Shown here piece after piece: positions 13,961 to 20,826 of a stretch of 20,826 bases of DNA. The DNA comes from Zoogloeaceae bacterium (GTDB lineage Bacteria > Pseudomonadota > Gammaproteobacteria > Burkholderiales > Rhodocyclaceae). A program made the position numbers and the translations under genes. The DNA is taken from NCBI GenBank assembly GCA_031290955.1, contig JAISLJ010000077.1, forward strand, positions 1 through 20,826, written 5' to 3'. Each line of letters begins with the position of its first letter. Within the stretch, counting starts at the first letter, position 1. The notes beneath the pieces were generated by a model, which was not told the origin of the DNA, did no database searches, and worked only from the letters and a program-made list of their open reading frames with translations.

Positions 13961-14784
13961 CAGAGCGCATCCCCGTAGCGGGCCTTGCGGGCGACAAGCC
14001 GCCGCGTCCGCCAGGCGATCCCGCGAAAGGAAGCGCCTTCCTCGCGCAGGATTTCCCGCAAGGGCTTCTGGAAATAGTGGCGCAGGAAATACAGGACATC
14101 CCGGCGCGTCAAGCCAATGCCAAGAGCAGAATAATGGAGCGCCGCCAGATCCTTGTCACGCCAGCGCCGGGGCGTCCGCGCGCGAATGCCCGCCCGATGC
14201 AGGTCGATTACGGAAATGCGCAGTCCCGGTACTGCGGACGGCAACTTGTCCCCGGAATCCGCATCGGTGTGCAGGAGGAAGTGGCAGAGGTAGCAATCGC
14301 GGTGGTTGATTCCGGCGCGGTGCATGGCGCCGAGCATGCGGGCGAGTTCGGCGATCAGCGCCCGCTTCGGGCGGAAGGCGGGCGGGGCCGATGACCAGTC
14401 GCGGGTGAGCGTTTCCAGATCAATGGTCGGCGCAAGTTCATGGGTGATGATGAAGGAGTGTTGCCGGGCCGGATTTCCGCCACGCTCGCCGAAGGCGGCG
14501 ACGCGCAGGGTTGGCACGCCGATTGCCTCCAGACGGCGGATGGCGGCGCGCTCGTTGCCCGCCCCCAGAACCGGCTTCTTCAGGCGGCAGAGGTTCTTGA
14601 TGATCTCGCCCCAGCCAATGCCCCGGTGAATCTTGGCGAAAAAGGCGGCACCCACAACTTCGACGCGCACGGTGCGCCGTCCTTCCAGGGCGCGATAGAC
14701 CGTGCCGCCAAGCGCCTCCACCGCCGCGAACGGGTCTGTTCCGCGCCACAGGGAAAGGAAGGGTTCGTGGAGTTCCAGCTTCAT
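13960..14784 (-). CDS. waaP: LPS core heptose(I) kinase WaaP (RfaP)
   Basis: WaaP phosphorylates the first heptose of the LPS inner core, strengthening cation cross-linking of the outer membrane. The 274-residue product fits the family (about 265-270). It has K51 in AFFAKIHRG, E78 in NERAAIRRL, the family-typical catalytic loop NHRDCYLCHFLL with D163, and D194 in SVIDLHRA. The C-terminal RWRDKDLAALHYSALGIGLTRRDVLYFL is also WaaP-like. Its ATG at 14784 overlaps the waaG stop by 4 bp, and its stop overlaps the next kinase start, so waaG-waaP-kinase form one coupled unit. Confidence 0.94.
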   Translation of the reverse strand: MKLELHEPFLSLWRGTDPFAAVEALGGTVYRALEGRRTVRVEVVGAAFFAKIHRGIGWGEIIKNLCRLKKPVLGAGNERAAIRRLEAIGVPTLRVAAFGERGGNPARQHSFIITHELAPTIDLETLTRDWSSAPPAFRPKRALIAELARMLGAMHRAGINHRDCYLCHFLLHTDADSGDKLPSAVPGLRISVIDLHRAGIRARTPRRWRDKDLAALHYSALGIGLTRRDVLYFLRHYFQKPLREILREEGASFRGIAWRTRRLVARKARYGDAL

Positions 14785-15911
14785 GCGAGGATGATGTCCG
14801 CCGCGTGTTGCGGCATGGAATAGAGGTCGGCGACATCGGCGTAGCGCAGGCCGTTTTCCGCCCAGCGCCGCCGCGCCGGGGCCTCGGCAAGCATGGCGGC
14901 GAGCGTCTGGTTCATCGCTTCTTGCCGGAAAGGGCTGGGCAGCACGACGCCCGCCTCTGCCCGGGAAACATGCCCGGCATAGCCGCAGACATCGGTGACG
15001 AGCACCGGCAAGCCTGCCGCCAGCGCCTCCAGCAGCACGGTGCCGGTATTCTCGTGATAAGCCGGATGCATGAGGAGATCGGCCCCCAGAAGAAAGCGGG
15101 GAATGTCGCCGCGCCCCGGCAGGATCGTGACCCGCTCGCCTTGCCCCAGCCTTCGGGCAAGGCGGAGGAAGGGACGGGGATTATCCTGCCCGATGACGAT
15201 CAACCGGGCGCGTTCCCGCGTCTTGAGGGGAAGCGCGGCGAGCGCGGCCAGGCTGCGATCCAGCCCCTTCGTCCGGAAGCCGGAACCAATGGCAAGGAGG
15301 AGGAATTCCGTCTCCCGCAAGCCGAATTCCGCCCGCAGTCCGGCGCGGATTGCCGCCGCGTTCGGCGGGGCGCGGCGATCACGGTCGATGCCGGGCGGCA
15401 ACAAGTGGAAACGTTCGGCGGGCGTACCGTAATGGCGTGTAAAAAAGGCTTGCTGGGCGCTGGCGATCAGCAGGATTTGCGTTTGCGCCTCCGGCGCGAA
15501 GACGGCGCGTTCCTGGGCGACGAAATGTCGGCAACGACCAGAGAGGCGATAGAAGAAACCGCGCCCCCGCGCCTTTTCCGCGAAGCAAGGGTCGGCTGCG
15601 TAGTAGAAATCGAGGCCGGGCATCTTGTTGAAGCCGATTACCCGCTCCGCCGGGTCGCGGGCGAGATCGGCCCGCGTCTCGGCGGCGAAGCGTTCATAGC
15701 GCCAGTGGTTCAGCAGACAGCCGGGATCGGCGCAAAAGCGGCGCAGGCCGGGCATGCGCACATCGAAGCCCGGCGGAATCTCCCCCTGCCAACGCAAGGT
15801 GTAGACCCGAATCGCATGTCCGCGCCGCGCGCATTCCCGCGCAATGCGCAAGAAATCCCGTTGCAGGCCGCCGAAGGGAAAATATTTGTGGAGGACGAAG
15901 GCGAGTCGCAC
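14781..15911 (-). CDS. waaG: LPS core alpha-1,3-glucosyltransferase WaaG (RfaG), GT4
   Basis: WaaG transfers glucose from UDP-glucose to the second heptose of the LPS core at the inner face of the inner membrane. The 376-residue protein (E. coli 374) is a GT-B enzyme of family GT4. It has an N-terminal FGGLQRDFLRIA acceptor-side loop, the PPGID linker and LLAIGSGFRTKGLDRSLAAL. The nucleotide-sugar EX7E motif is ENTGTVLLE in HPAYHENTGTVLLEALAAG, followed by GLPVLVTDVCGYA. The start is GTG at 15911, giving MRLAFVLHKYFPFGG as in relatives; the Shine-Dalgarno is weak. It begins 17 bases after the dsbA stop and overlaps waaP by 4 bp. Confidence 0.94.
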   Translation of the reverse strand: MRLAFVLHKYFPFGGLQRDFLRIARECARRGHAIRVYTLRWQGEIPPGFDVRMPGLRRFCADPGCLLNHWRYERFAAETRADLARDPAERVIGFNKMPGLDFYYAADPCFAEKARGRGFFYRLSGRCRHFVAQERAVFAPEAQTQILLIASAQQAFFTRHYGTPAERFHLLPPGIDRDRRAPPNAAAIRAGLRAEFGLRETEFLLLAIGSGFRTKGLDRSLAALAALPLKTRERARLIVIGQDNPRPFLRLARRLGQGERVTILPGRGDIPRFLLGADLLMHPAYHENTGTVLLEALAAGLPVLVTDVCGYAGHVSRAEAGVVLPSPFRQEAMNQTLAAMLAEAPARRRWAENGLRYADVADLYSMPQHAADIILA

Positions 15912-15928
15912 GAAGCCAGCCGACGCGC

Positions 15929-16555
15929 CTATTTCTGCAATTGGGCGATCAGCGCGTCCAGATTCGTAACCTGGCTTTGCAGGGTATCGCCCTGGATCAG
16001 GTAACGCCCCTCCACGATCAGGGCCGGGACGCTCTCGATCTTCATGTCCTGGGCCAGCCTTTCGGCCTGCTTCACCTTGCTTTGCACGGAAAAGGACTTG
16101 TAGGCGGCGGAGAATTTCTTGCTGTCCCCGCCTTGCTTCACGTACCAGGTGCTCATCCGCGTCTCGTCGTAAAGTTGCTGGCGTTGCTCGTGGATGGCGA
16201 CGAAGACTGCGTCATCGAGGCGGGCAAGGTCGCCCATCTGTTCGAGCGCGTAGTAGAACTGCGCGAGATTGTTCCACATGACGCGCCCCTGCCAGACCAC
16301 GGGAACGCGGCGAAAGGCGACGCTGGCAGGCTGCCGCGCCAGCCAGCGTTTCAGGATCGGGTGGAATTCCTTGCAGTGCGGGCAACCGTAGGAAAAGAAT
16401 TCCAGCACTTCGATCTTGCCGGGGCTTTGCGTTGGCTGTGGCGCGGCAAGCTGGACGTAGGGGGCATTGCCCTGCGCTCGCGTCCCTGGGGCAAAAAGGC
16501 CCAAGGCGAGGAGGGCGGAAAGGGAAAGAAAGGCGCGACGGTTTGGGTCTTGCAT
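15929..16555 (-). CDS. dsbA: Periplasmic thiol:disulfide oxidoreductase DsbA
   Basis: DsbA introduces disulfide bonds into exported proteins and is reoxidised by DsbB. The 208-residue precursor has a signal peptide ending TRA-QG near residue 27, active-site CPHC at 58-61 within EFFSYGCPHCKEF, and the cis-proline P177 in ESVPALIVEG. The signal starts NRRAFLSLS, a twin-arginine-like pattern with a mildly hydrophobic core, so Tat or SRP export is possible. The ATG at 16555 is supported by AGGAG 7 bases upstream; the frame is open a further 17 codons without support. It lies 25 bases after the SPOR gene and before waaG, matching the beta-proteobacterial argS-SPOR-dsbA order. Confidence 0.95.
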   Translation of the reverse strand: MQDPNRRAFLSLSALLALGLFAPGTRAQGNAPYVQLAAPQPTQSPGKIEVLEFFSYGCPHCKEFHPILKRWLARQPASVAFRRVPVVWQGRVMWNNLAQFYYALEQMGDLARLDDAVFVAIHEQRQQLYDETRMSTWYVKQGGDSKKFSAAYKSFSVQSKVKQAERLAQDMKIESVPALIVEGRYLIQGDTLQSQVTNLDALIAQLQK

Positions 16556-16580
16556 GATGAACTCCTGTTTTTCTGTTGGA

Positions 16581-17264
16581 TTATTCCGAGACAATGGGAA
16601 TGGCATCGATTCCGGCCTGGGCCAGTTCCGCGCGGACCTTGCCCGCTTCCCCGGTTTTGTCGTAGGGGCCGAGCAGCACGCGGTAATAAGTCTTTTCCTG
16701 CACCATGACCTGCTCCACGCGGGCCTCCAGCCCCTTCATGGCGAGGTTGGCCCTGGCGCGATCCGCCTCTTCGGGCCGCGAGAAGGAACCCGCCTGGAGA
16801 TAATGGTTCCGGGCCGCCTGCGGCGCGTCGGCCTGCGACGCATCGCCGGAATCGACGGGGGGAACCGCCCCTGGTGGCGCGGCGGATGGGTCTGCGGGCG
16901 CGGATGAATCCGCAGGTGTGGATGCGTCCGCAGGCGCGGTGGGTGTGGCGGGGGCGCGTGGCGGCTGCGGCAACGAGTCGCCCGGCTTGCCGGGGATATC
17001 CAGCGGACGCTGGCCCTTCGTCTCCGGCGCGGGCTGCACCCGGCTGACGAACGGCACCGGCATCTTGTTGAGATACCAGACGACGCCGGTCGAGATGAGC
17101 ACCCCCAGCACCAGCCCGACGAAAATCCCCACCAAGGTGCCGCCGCTCTGATTCCGCAGGCGACGCGGAACCGTCCGCTGGACAATTGCCGTCCGCAGCA
17201 TTGCTGTCCAGAGCATTGCCGTCAACAGGACGCCGGAGCCTTGCTTGTGCGTGTACTTGTGCAT
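16581..17264 (-). CDS. SPOR-domain cell-division-type membrane protein
   Basis: This 227-residue protein has one membrane segment (about 44-64, TLVGIFVGLVLGVLISTGVVWYL), a Pro/Ala/Asp-rich linker (about 75-150) and a C-terminal SPOR domain (about 152-225; HYLQAGSFSRPEEADRARANL, YYRVLLGPYDKTGEAGKVRAEL). This is the SPOR gene normally found between argS and dsbA in betaproteobacteria, often annotated FtsN-like. In relatives the NQSGGTLVGIFVGLVLG stretch comes close to the N terminus; here it starts at residue 38, preceded by repeated L-x-T-A-M/I pentapeptides from a 15-bp repeat. The ATG at 17264 has AGGAAAGGG 6 bases upstream and follows argS by 12 bases. Confidence 0.9.
   Translation of the reverse strand: MHKYTHKQGSGVLLTAMLWTAMLRTAIVQRTVPRRLRNQSGGTLVGIFVGLVLGVLISTGVVWYLNKMPVPFVSRVQPAPETKGQRPLDIPGKPGDSLPQPPRAPATPTAPADASTPADSSAPADPSAAPPGAVPPVDSGDASQADAPQAARNHYLQAGSFSRPEEADRARANLAMKGLEARVEQVMVQEKTYYRVLLGPYDKTGEAGKVRAELAQAGIDAIPIVSE
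17185..17229 (-). repeat. 15-bp tandem repeat inside the SPOR gene N terminus
   Basis: Three adjacent 15-base units (17185-17199, 17200-17214, 17215-17229) share the plus-strand core ATTGCYGTC and encode LLTAM, LWTAM and LRTAI (residues 13-27). A fainter partial unit precedes them at about 17170-17184. The unit is a multiple of three, so the expansion kept the frame. Confidence 0.75.
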
Positions 17265-17276
17265 GATTTCCCTTTC

Positions 17277-19055
17277 CTACATGCTCTCCGGGCAAGAGAC
17301 GCCCAGAAGAACCATGCCATTGTAAATCACTTGGCGCACGGCGGCTACCAGCGCGAGCCGGGCCAGTTGCAATTCCGGGGCAAGCGGCGCGTCCGGTCGG
17401 GAGAGAATGCGCAGGTGATGGTAGAAGGCATGGAAATCCGCCGCCAGGTCTTTCACATAAAACGCCACCTGATGCGGCGCGTACTCCGCCGCCGCCGTTT
17501 CGATCACATCCGCAAAGGCGGCGAGACGGGCGCACAGCGCCATTTCGCGCGGATCTTCCAGAGGCGAGAGATCCGCCCCGGCAAGTTCCGCCACATCCCC
17601 GCCCCATTCCCGCAGCACCGAAGCGATGCGGGCGTGGGCGTACTGGATGTAATACACCGGGTTCTTACTCGTCTGGCTCTGGGCAAGATCAAGGTCGAAA
17701 TCCAGATGCTGGTCGGCCTTCTGGAGGACATAGAAGAAGCGGCAGGCATCGCCCCCCACCTCCTCGCGCAAGGCGCGCAAGGTGACGAACTCGCCGGAGC
17801 GGGTGGACATGGCGGCTTTCTGCCCGCCGCGATAGAGCACCGCGAACTGGACGAGGGCAATGTCAAGCCGTTCGGCATCCAGCCCCAGCGCCTTGAGCGC
17901 CCCTTTCACACGCGGGATGTAGCCGTGGTGATCCGCGCCCCAGATGTTGATGAGCCGCGCAAAGCCGCGCTCGAACTTGTTTGCGTGATAGGCGATATCG
18001 GAGGCGAAATAGGTATAGATGCCGTTTTCGCGCTGCACCACCCGATCCTTCTCGTCGCCGAAGGTCGTGGAACGAAACCACTTGGCCCCGTCCTGGAGAT
18101 AGACATGCCCGGCCTCCTCCAGCCTTTCCACGCTGCGCCTGACCAGCCCCATGTCGAAGAGCGCCTTTTCGGAGAACCAGACATCGAAGGCGACGCCGAA
18201 TTCCTCCAGGTCGGAGCGACCATCCGCAAGCTGCTCGGCGAGGACATGCTGGTGAATGACCTGCCAATCCGCGCCCAGGAGCTTTCTCGCGTTGGCGATC
18301 AGGACGTCGAGATGCCGCTCGCGCAACGCCTTGGCTTCGGCATCATTGCGCGCCGCGTCCGGCAGCGCGGGCACCTCCGCCAGCACGGCGGCGGCGGGCC
18401 GCAGGTAACGTTCGCCCCGCGCCCCGCGCAATTGCTCCGCCATCCGCCGCACATAGTCGCCCTGATAGGCGTTGGGGGGAAAGGCGAGCGTCTTGCCACA
18501 GAGGGCGAGGTAGCGCAACCAGGCGGAAACGGCGAGGATGTCCATCTGCCGCCCGGCGTCATTCACGTAGTATTCGCGGGTTACGTCCCAGCCAGCGAAG
18601 GCGAGGAGATTCGCAAGCGACGCGCCATAGGCCGCGCCGCGCCCATGCCCCACATGCAGGGGGCCGGTGGGATTGGCGGAGACGAATTCCAGAAGGAGCT
18701 TCTGCCCGCCGCCTGCCTGCGAACGGCCATAATCGCGCCCGGCGACTAGGATTTGCCGCGCCACTTCACGCCGGAGGCTGTCATCCAGGGTGAAGTTGAT
18801 GAATCCCGCCCCGGCCACTTCGACCTTGCGCACATGGGGCGAGAGCGGCAATTCCGCCAGCAGCCGCGCCGCGAGTTCGCGGGGATTCTTCCCCAAGCGC
18901 CGCGCAAGCCGCATGGCGAGGTTGCTCGCAAAATCCCCATGCGCAGCCTCGCGCGGACGCTCCAGGTGAATCGGCTCATCGGCGGCATCGGGCGCGACAC
19001 TCCCCAACGCCCGCCGCAACAGCCCCACAAGTTCATGTTTCGGATCGATCGCCAT
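17277..19055 (-). CDS. argS: Arginyl-tRNA synthetase
   Basis: ArgRS charges tRNA-Arg with arginine. The 592-residue class I enzyme has the ArgRS-specific N-terminal Add1 region. The HIGH-type motif is HVGHG at 134-138 within SANPTGPLHVGHGRG, the KMSK-like segment MSTRSGEFVTL is at 416-426, and the C-terminal anticodon-binding alpha-helical DALR domain ends LLGVSCPESM. Lack of a canonical KMSK lysine is normal in many ArgRS. The ATG at 19055 has GGAAG 5 bases upstream; a TTG just before it adds one residue only. It heads the argS-SPOR-dsbA-waaG-waaP-kinase transcript. Confidence 0.97.
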   Translation of the reverse strand: MAIDPKHELVGLLRRALGSVAPDAADEPIHLERPREAAHGDFASNLAMRLARRLGKNPRELAARLLAELPLSPHVRKVEVAGAGFINFTLDDSLRREVARQILVAGRDYGRSQAGGGQKLLLEFVSANPTGPLHVGHGRGAAYGASLANLLAFAGWDVTREYYVNDAGRQMDILAVSAWLRYLALCGKTLAFPPNAYQGDYVRRMAEQLRGARGERYLRPAAAVLAEVPALPDAARNDAEAKALRERHLDVLIANARKLLGADWQVIHQHVLAEQLADGRSDLEEFGVAFDVWFSEKALFDMGLVRRSVERLEEAGHVYLQDGAKWFRSTTFGDEKDRVVQRENGIYTYFASDIAYHANKFERGFARLINIWGADHHGYIPRVKGALKALGLDAERLDIALVQFAVLYRGGQKAAMSTRSGEFVTLRALREEVGGDACRFFYVLQKADQHLDFDLDLAQSQTSKNPVYYIQYAHARIASVLREWGGDVAELAGADLSPLEDPREMALCARLAAFADVIETAAAEYAPHQVAFYVKDLAADFHAFYHHLRILSRPDAPLAPELQLARLALVAAVRQVIYNGMVLLGVSCPESM

Positions 19056-19082
19056 CAAACTTCCGGCAAAAAGAAAACCGCG

Positions 19083-19088
19083 ATTATA
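19083..19088 (-). promoter_or_regulatory. -10 box of the argS promoter
   Basis: The minus strand reads GGCATATAATCGCGG, a perfect TATAAT ending 27 bases before the argS ATG, so the leader would be about 20 bases. No good -35 hexamer lies 16-18 bases upstream (TCCCTG at 17). The -35 zone is occupied by a heptad repeat at 19101-19128. Confidence 0.6.
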
Positions 19089-19100
19089 TGCCAGGGTTGG

Positions 19101-19128
19101 GGGATCAGGGATCAGATGTCAGGGATCG
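19101..19128. repeat. Heptad repeat GGGATCA upstream of argS
   Basis: Four 7-base units in a row read GGGATCA, GGGATCA, GATGTCA and GGGATCG. They lie about 25 to 52 bases upstream of the predicted argS transcription start, over the -35 zone. Such spacing could place one binding site per two-thirds of a helical turn, or be a simple slippage repeat. Confidence 0.55.
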
Positions 19129-19251
19129 GACAGGGCAAACGCGCCATATTCCTTTTTCATGTACTGGTTTCTTCCTGCTGGAGAAGCGGTTTCCACGCGA
19201 GGAGGGATGCGTGATCGTCATGGCGCGGCAGGATTTGTACCGGCATCGCCA

Positions 19252-20250
19252 TCAGGCGGTGAATGCATTCATGCGCGCCCGGCCTTGTTCCCCGCCGGGT
19301 TGCGCCCCGAACGCCGCCAGCAGGCAATCCACCTCTTCCGTCTGCCGCAGGGGACGCAGGCGTTGGCAGAGCGTCTCGGCTTCCGGGTAGCGCAGGCGCA
19401 GGAGCGCGAGCCACTGCTTCAACCTGCCTGGCGCGCGCGGCGACCCGCTCTGGCGGATTTCCGCCCAATAGCTTGCCAGATGCGGCAACAAGGCCTGCCA
19501 GCTTCCCGCCGCCCCGCCCCGGATGTGTTGCGCGAGAAAAGGGTCGGCGAGCGCGCCGCGTCCCAGCATCACGTGTGCGCAACCTGTTTCCCGGCGAATG
19601 GCAAGGTAATCTTCCACGCGCCAGACCTCGCCATTGGCGATGACCGGGATGCGCAGCGCCATGCGCACCTGGGCGATCCACGCCCAGCGGGCCGGGGGAC
19701 GATAGCCGTCGGCGCGGGTGCGGCCATGCACAGTCAGGGCGTCGATGCCGCCTGCTTCCAGCGCCAGGGCGCACGCCAGCGTCCGGGAGGTATCCTCCGT
19801 GCCCAAACGCATCTTGGCCGTGAAGGGGAGATACGGCGGCAGGCTCTGGCGCACGGCGGCGGTGATGCGGTACAGGAGTTCCGGCTCTTCCAGCAAGGCC
19901 GCGCCGCCATGATGCCGATTGACCGTCGGCGAGGGACAACCGAAATTGAGGTCGATGCCCGCCGCGCCCAGCGCCAGCAGGCGTTCGGCATTTTCCGCCA
20001 GCGCCTCCGGCCCGGAACCCAAAAGCTGCATCCGCATCGGCGTTCCCGCCTGGGTGCGGCTCTTTTGCGCGAGTTCCGGGCAGACGCGCAAAAAAACACG
20101 CGGCGGCAGGGCGTGATGCGTGACGCGCACGAAGGGGCAAATTCCCCAATCATAGCCGCCGATGGCGGTGAGCGTGGCGCGCAAGGGGAAGTCGGCCAGC
20201 CCTTCCAGCGGCGCGAGGATCAATTGGGGCACGGTGCTTGCAGATTGCAT
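19252..20250 (-). CDS. dusC: tRNA-dihydrouridine(16) synthase DusC
   Basis: Dus enzymes use FMN and NADPH to reduce specific uridines in tRNA; the DusC subfamily acts at U16. The 332-residue protein is a TIM barrel plus helical tRNA-binding domain. It has LAPLEGLADFPLR at 12-24, DLNFGCPSPTVN with the catalytic cysteine 105, AKMRLG with K146, HGRT at 175-178 and IANGEV at 205-209. Subfamily choice rests on the DusC-like YDWGICPFVRVTHHALPPRVFLRVCPEL segment. The ATG at 20250 has AGGA 5 bases upstream. It is transcribed divergently from the vWA lipoprotein gene. Its stop lies 196 bases from the argS start on the same strand, with a separate promoter between. Confidence 0.93.
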   Translation of the reverse strand: MQSASTVPQLILAPLEGLADFPLRATLTAIGGYDWGICPFVRVTHHALPPRVFLRVCPELAQKSRTQAGTPMRMQLLGSGPEALAENAERLLALGAAGIDLNFGCPSPTVNRHHGGAALLEEPELLYRITAAVRQSLPPYLPFTAKMRLGTEDTSRTLACALALEAGGIDALTVHGRTRADGYRPPARWAWIAQVRMALRIPVIANGEVWRVEDYLAIRRETGCAHVMLGRGALADPFLAQHIRGGAAGSWQALLPHLASYWAEIRQSGSPRAPGRLKQWLALLRLRYPEAETLCQRLRPLRQTEEVDCLLAAFGAQPGGEQGRARMNAFTA

Positions 20251-20301
20251 GGTTTCCTGCGGACGGGATGAAAGCGCATCGGGAAAATCGGGAAACGGCG
20301 C

Positions 20302-20307
20302 ATTGTA
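20302..20307 (-). promoter_or_regulatory. Possible -10 box for dusC
   Basis: The minus strand reads GCGCTACAATGCGCC with a TACAAT hexamer (one mismatch to consensus), 51 bases before the dusC ATG, in a 134-base divergent region. No convincing -35 is seen, so this is tentative. Confidence 0.35.
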
Positions 20308-20347
20308 GCGCAGTCCCGTGGCCGCTGGCGGCGATGCCGTTTTGGTC

Positions 20348-20353
20348 TATACT
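20348..20353 (+). promoter_or_regulatory. Possible -10 box for the vWA lipoprotein gene
   Basis: TATACT lies 31 bases before the ATG at 20385, a suitable distance for a short leader containing the GGAG ribosome-binding site. The hexamer 17 bases upstream (CTGGCG) is a poor -35. Confidence 0.35.
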
Positions 20354-20384
20354 CCATTTCCTGTCCCTTGACCTGGAGAAGATC

Positions 20385-20826
20385 ATGAGAAAAGTTCTTT
20401 GCCTGTGTGCCGCCATTCTTTTGTCTGCCTGTTCGCAAGAGCCGCCGACGCCCGGCACGACGCCGCCCGCAGTTACGGAAGCGCCGCCCACGGAAAAGTT
20501 ATCCGCAGCAGATGCAGCGCCACCCGCAGCAGAACCATCCACATTTGGGAACAAGTCGGCGGCAATCCTCAGCTCTGACCAGCGTCCTCCCGCGCCTAGC
20601 GACCTGTTCTACGAGCCGAAAATTGACGTCCCCAACCGCGAACGCTACGGCAAGCAACAGGACAATCCCGTAAAGCTGGCGGCGGAAGCGCCGGTGTCGA
20701 CCTTTTCCGTCGATGTGGATACGGGCAGCTACAGCAATGTCCGCCGCATGTTGCAGCATGGGCAGTTCCCGCCCGCCGACGCGGTGCGGGTCGAGGAGAT
20801 GATCAATTATTTCCCCTATGACGAAG
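20385..20826 (+). CDS. YfbK-like von Willebrand factor A lipoprotein, 5' part
   Basis: Only the first 147 codons are in the window. A lipoprotein signal (MRKVLCLCAAILLSAC) ends in an LSAC lipobox with Cys16. A Pro/Ala/Glu-rich linker follows (about 17-75), then the conserved entry of the YfbK family: NPVKLAAEAPVSTFSVDVDTGSYSNVRRML, then a GQFPPADAVRVEEMINYFPYD block. In relatives this leads to a vWA domain with a metal-ion-dependent adhesion site and a C-terminal DUF3520; both lie beyond the window. Function is unknown; vWA lipoproteins are thought to mediate protein contacts at the envelope. The ATG is preceded by GGAG about 8 bases upstream. Confidence 0.88.
   Translation, partial: MRKVLCLCAAILLSACSQEPPTPGTTPPAVTEAPPTEKLSAADAAPPAAEPSTFGNKSAAILSSDQRPPAPSDLFYEPKIDVPNRERYGKQQDNPVKLAAEAPVSTFSVDVDTGSYSNVRRMLQHGQFPPADAVRVEEMINYFPYDE

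Noticed and set aside
14805..16004. Plus-strand open frame of 399 codons opposite waaG
   Set aside because: Antisense shadow of waaG and the end of dsbA; no motifs.
17241..18749. Plus-strand open frame of 502 codons opposite argS
   Set aside because: Entirely antisense to a textbook ArgRS, without a family signal or a credible ribosome-binding site.

Overview
The window looks like chromosomal DNA of a GC-rich betaproteobacterium, probably Rhodocyclales or Nitrosomonadales. This rests on gene content and order: cyaY diverging from lptM-lysA, an argS-SPOR-dsbA block followed by LPS-core genes, and beta-type Adk, RecJ, LipA and DusC proteins. The genus cannot be resolved by eye. Most of the window is housekeeping DNA. 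I found no rRNA, tRNA, CRISPR array, complete mobile element or defence system.

Layout. (1) 1-2.8 kb, plus strand: the 3' remnant of a DDE transposase runs without a stop codon into adk, followed by recJ. (2) 2.8-4.7 kb, minus strand: cyaY, a DUF2939 protein and an AT-richer exported protein of unknown function. (3) 4.86-6.37 kb, plus strand: lptM-lysA, overlapping by 4 bp. (4) 6.4-6.8 kb, minus strand: a small LprI-type exported protein with its own extended -10 promoter. (5) 7.0-10.7 kb, minus strand: lipA, a phosphomanno/phosphoglucomutase and an EAL-HDOD signalling protein, in tight tandem. (6) 10.7-11.15 kb: a gene-free stretch between divergent genes, holding two unusual inverted-repeat structures. 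(7) 11.15-13.15 kb, plus strand: a hotdog thioesterase, a DUF2802 membrane protein and a SPOR protein. (8) 13.2-19.06 kb, minus strand: argS, a second SPOR protein, dsbA, waaG, waaP and a second WaaP/InaA-like kinase, nearly gapless, with a perfect TATAAT upstream of argS. (9) 19.25-20.25 kb, minus strand: dusC. (10) From 20.39 kb, plus strand: the start of a YfbK-like vWA lipoprotein, cut by the window end.

How the genes fit together. The argS cluster joins a tRNA synthetase to cell-envelope work: SPOR peptidoglycan binding, periplasmic disulfide formation, and LPS inner-core glucosylation and phosphorylation. The lipA cluster joins lipoate biosynthesis to sugar-phosphate supply for surface polysaccharide and to a c-di-GMP-type sensory protein. 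The two AT-richer exported genes flanking cyaY-lptM-lysA are the most accessory-looking parts.

Nothing here is convincingly a new multi-gene system. The observations most worth a second look are the interleaved inverted repeats just upstream of lipA, the perfect 13-bp dyad upstream of the thioesterase gene, the transposase/adk in-frame junction, the 15-bp repeat expansion in the N terminus of one SPOR protein, and the unassigned exported protein at 2.85-3.69 kb.
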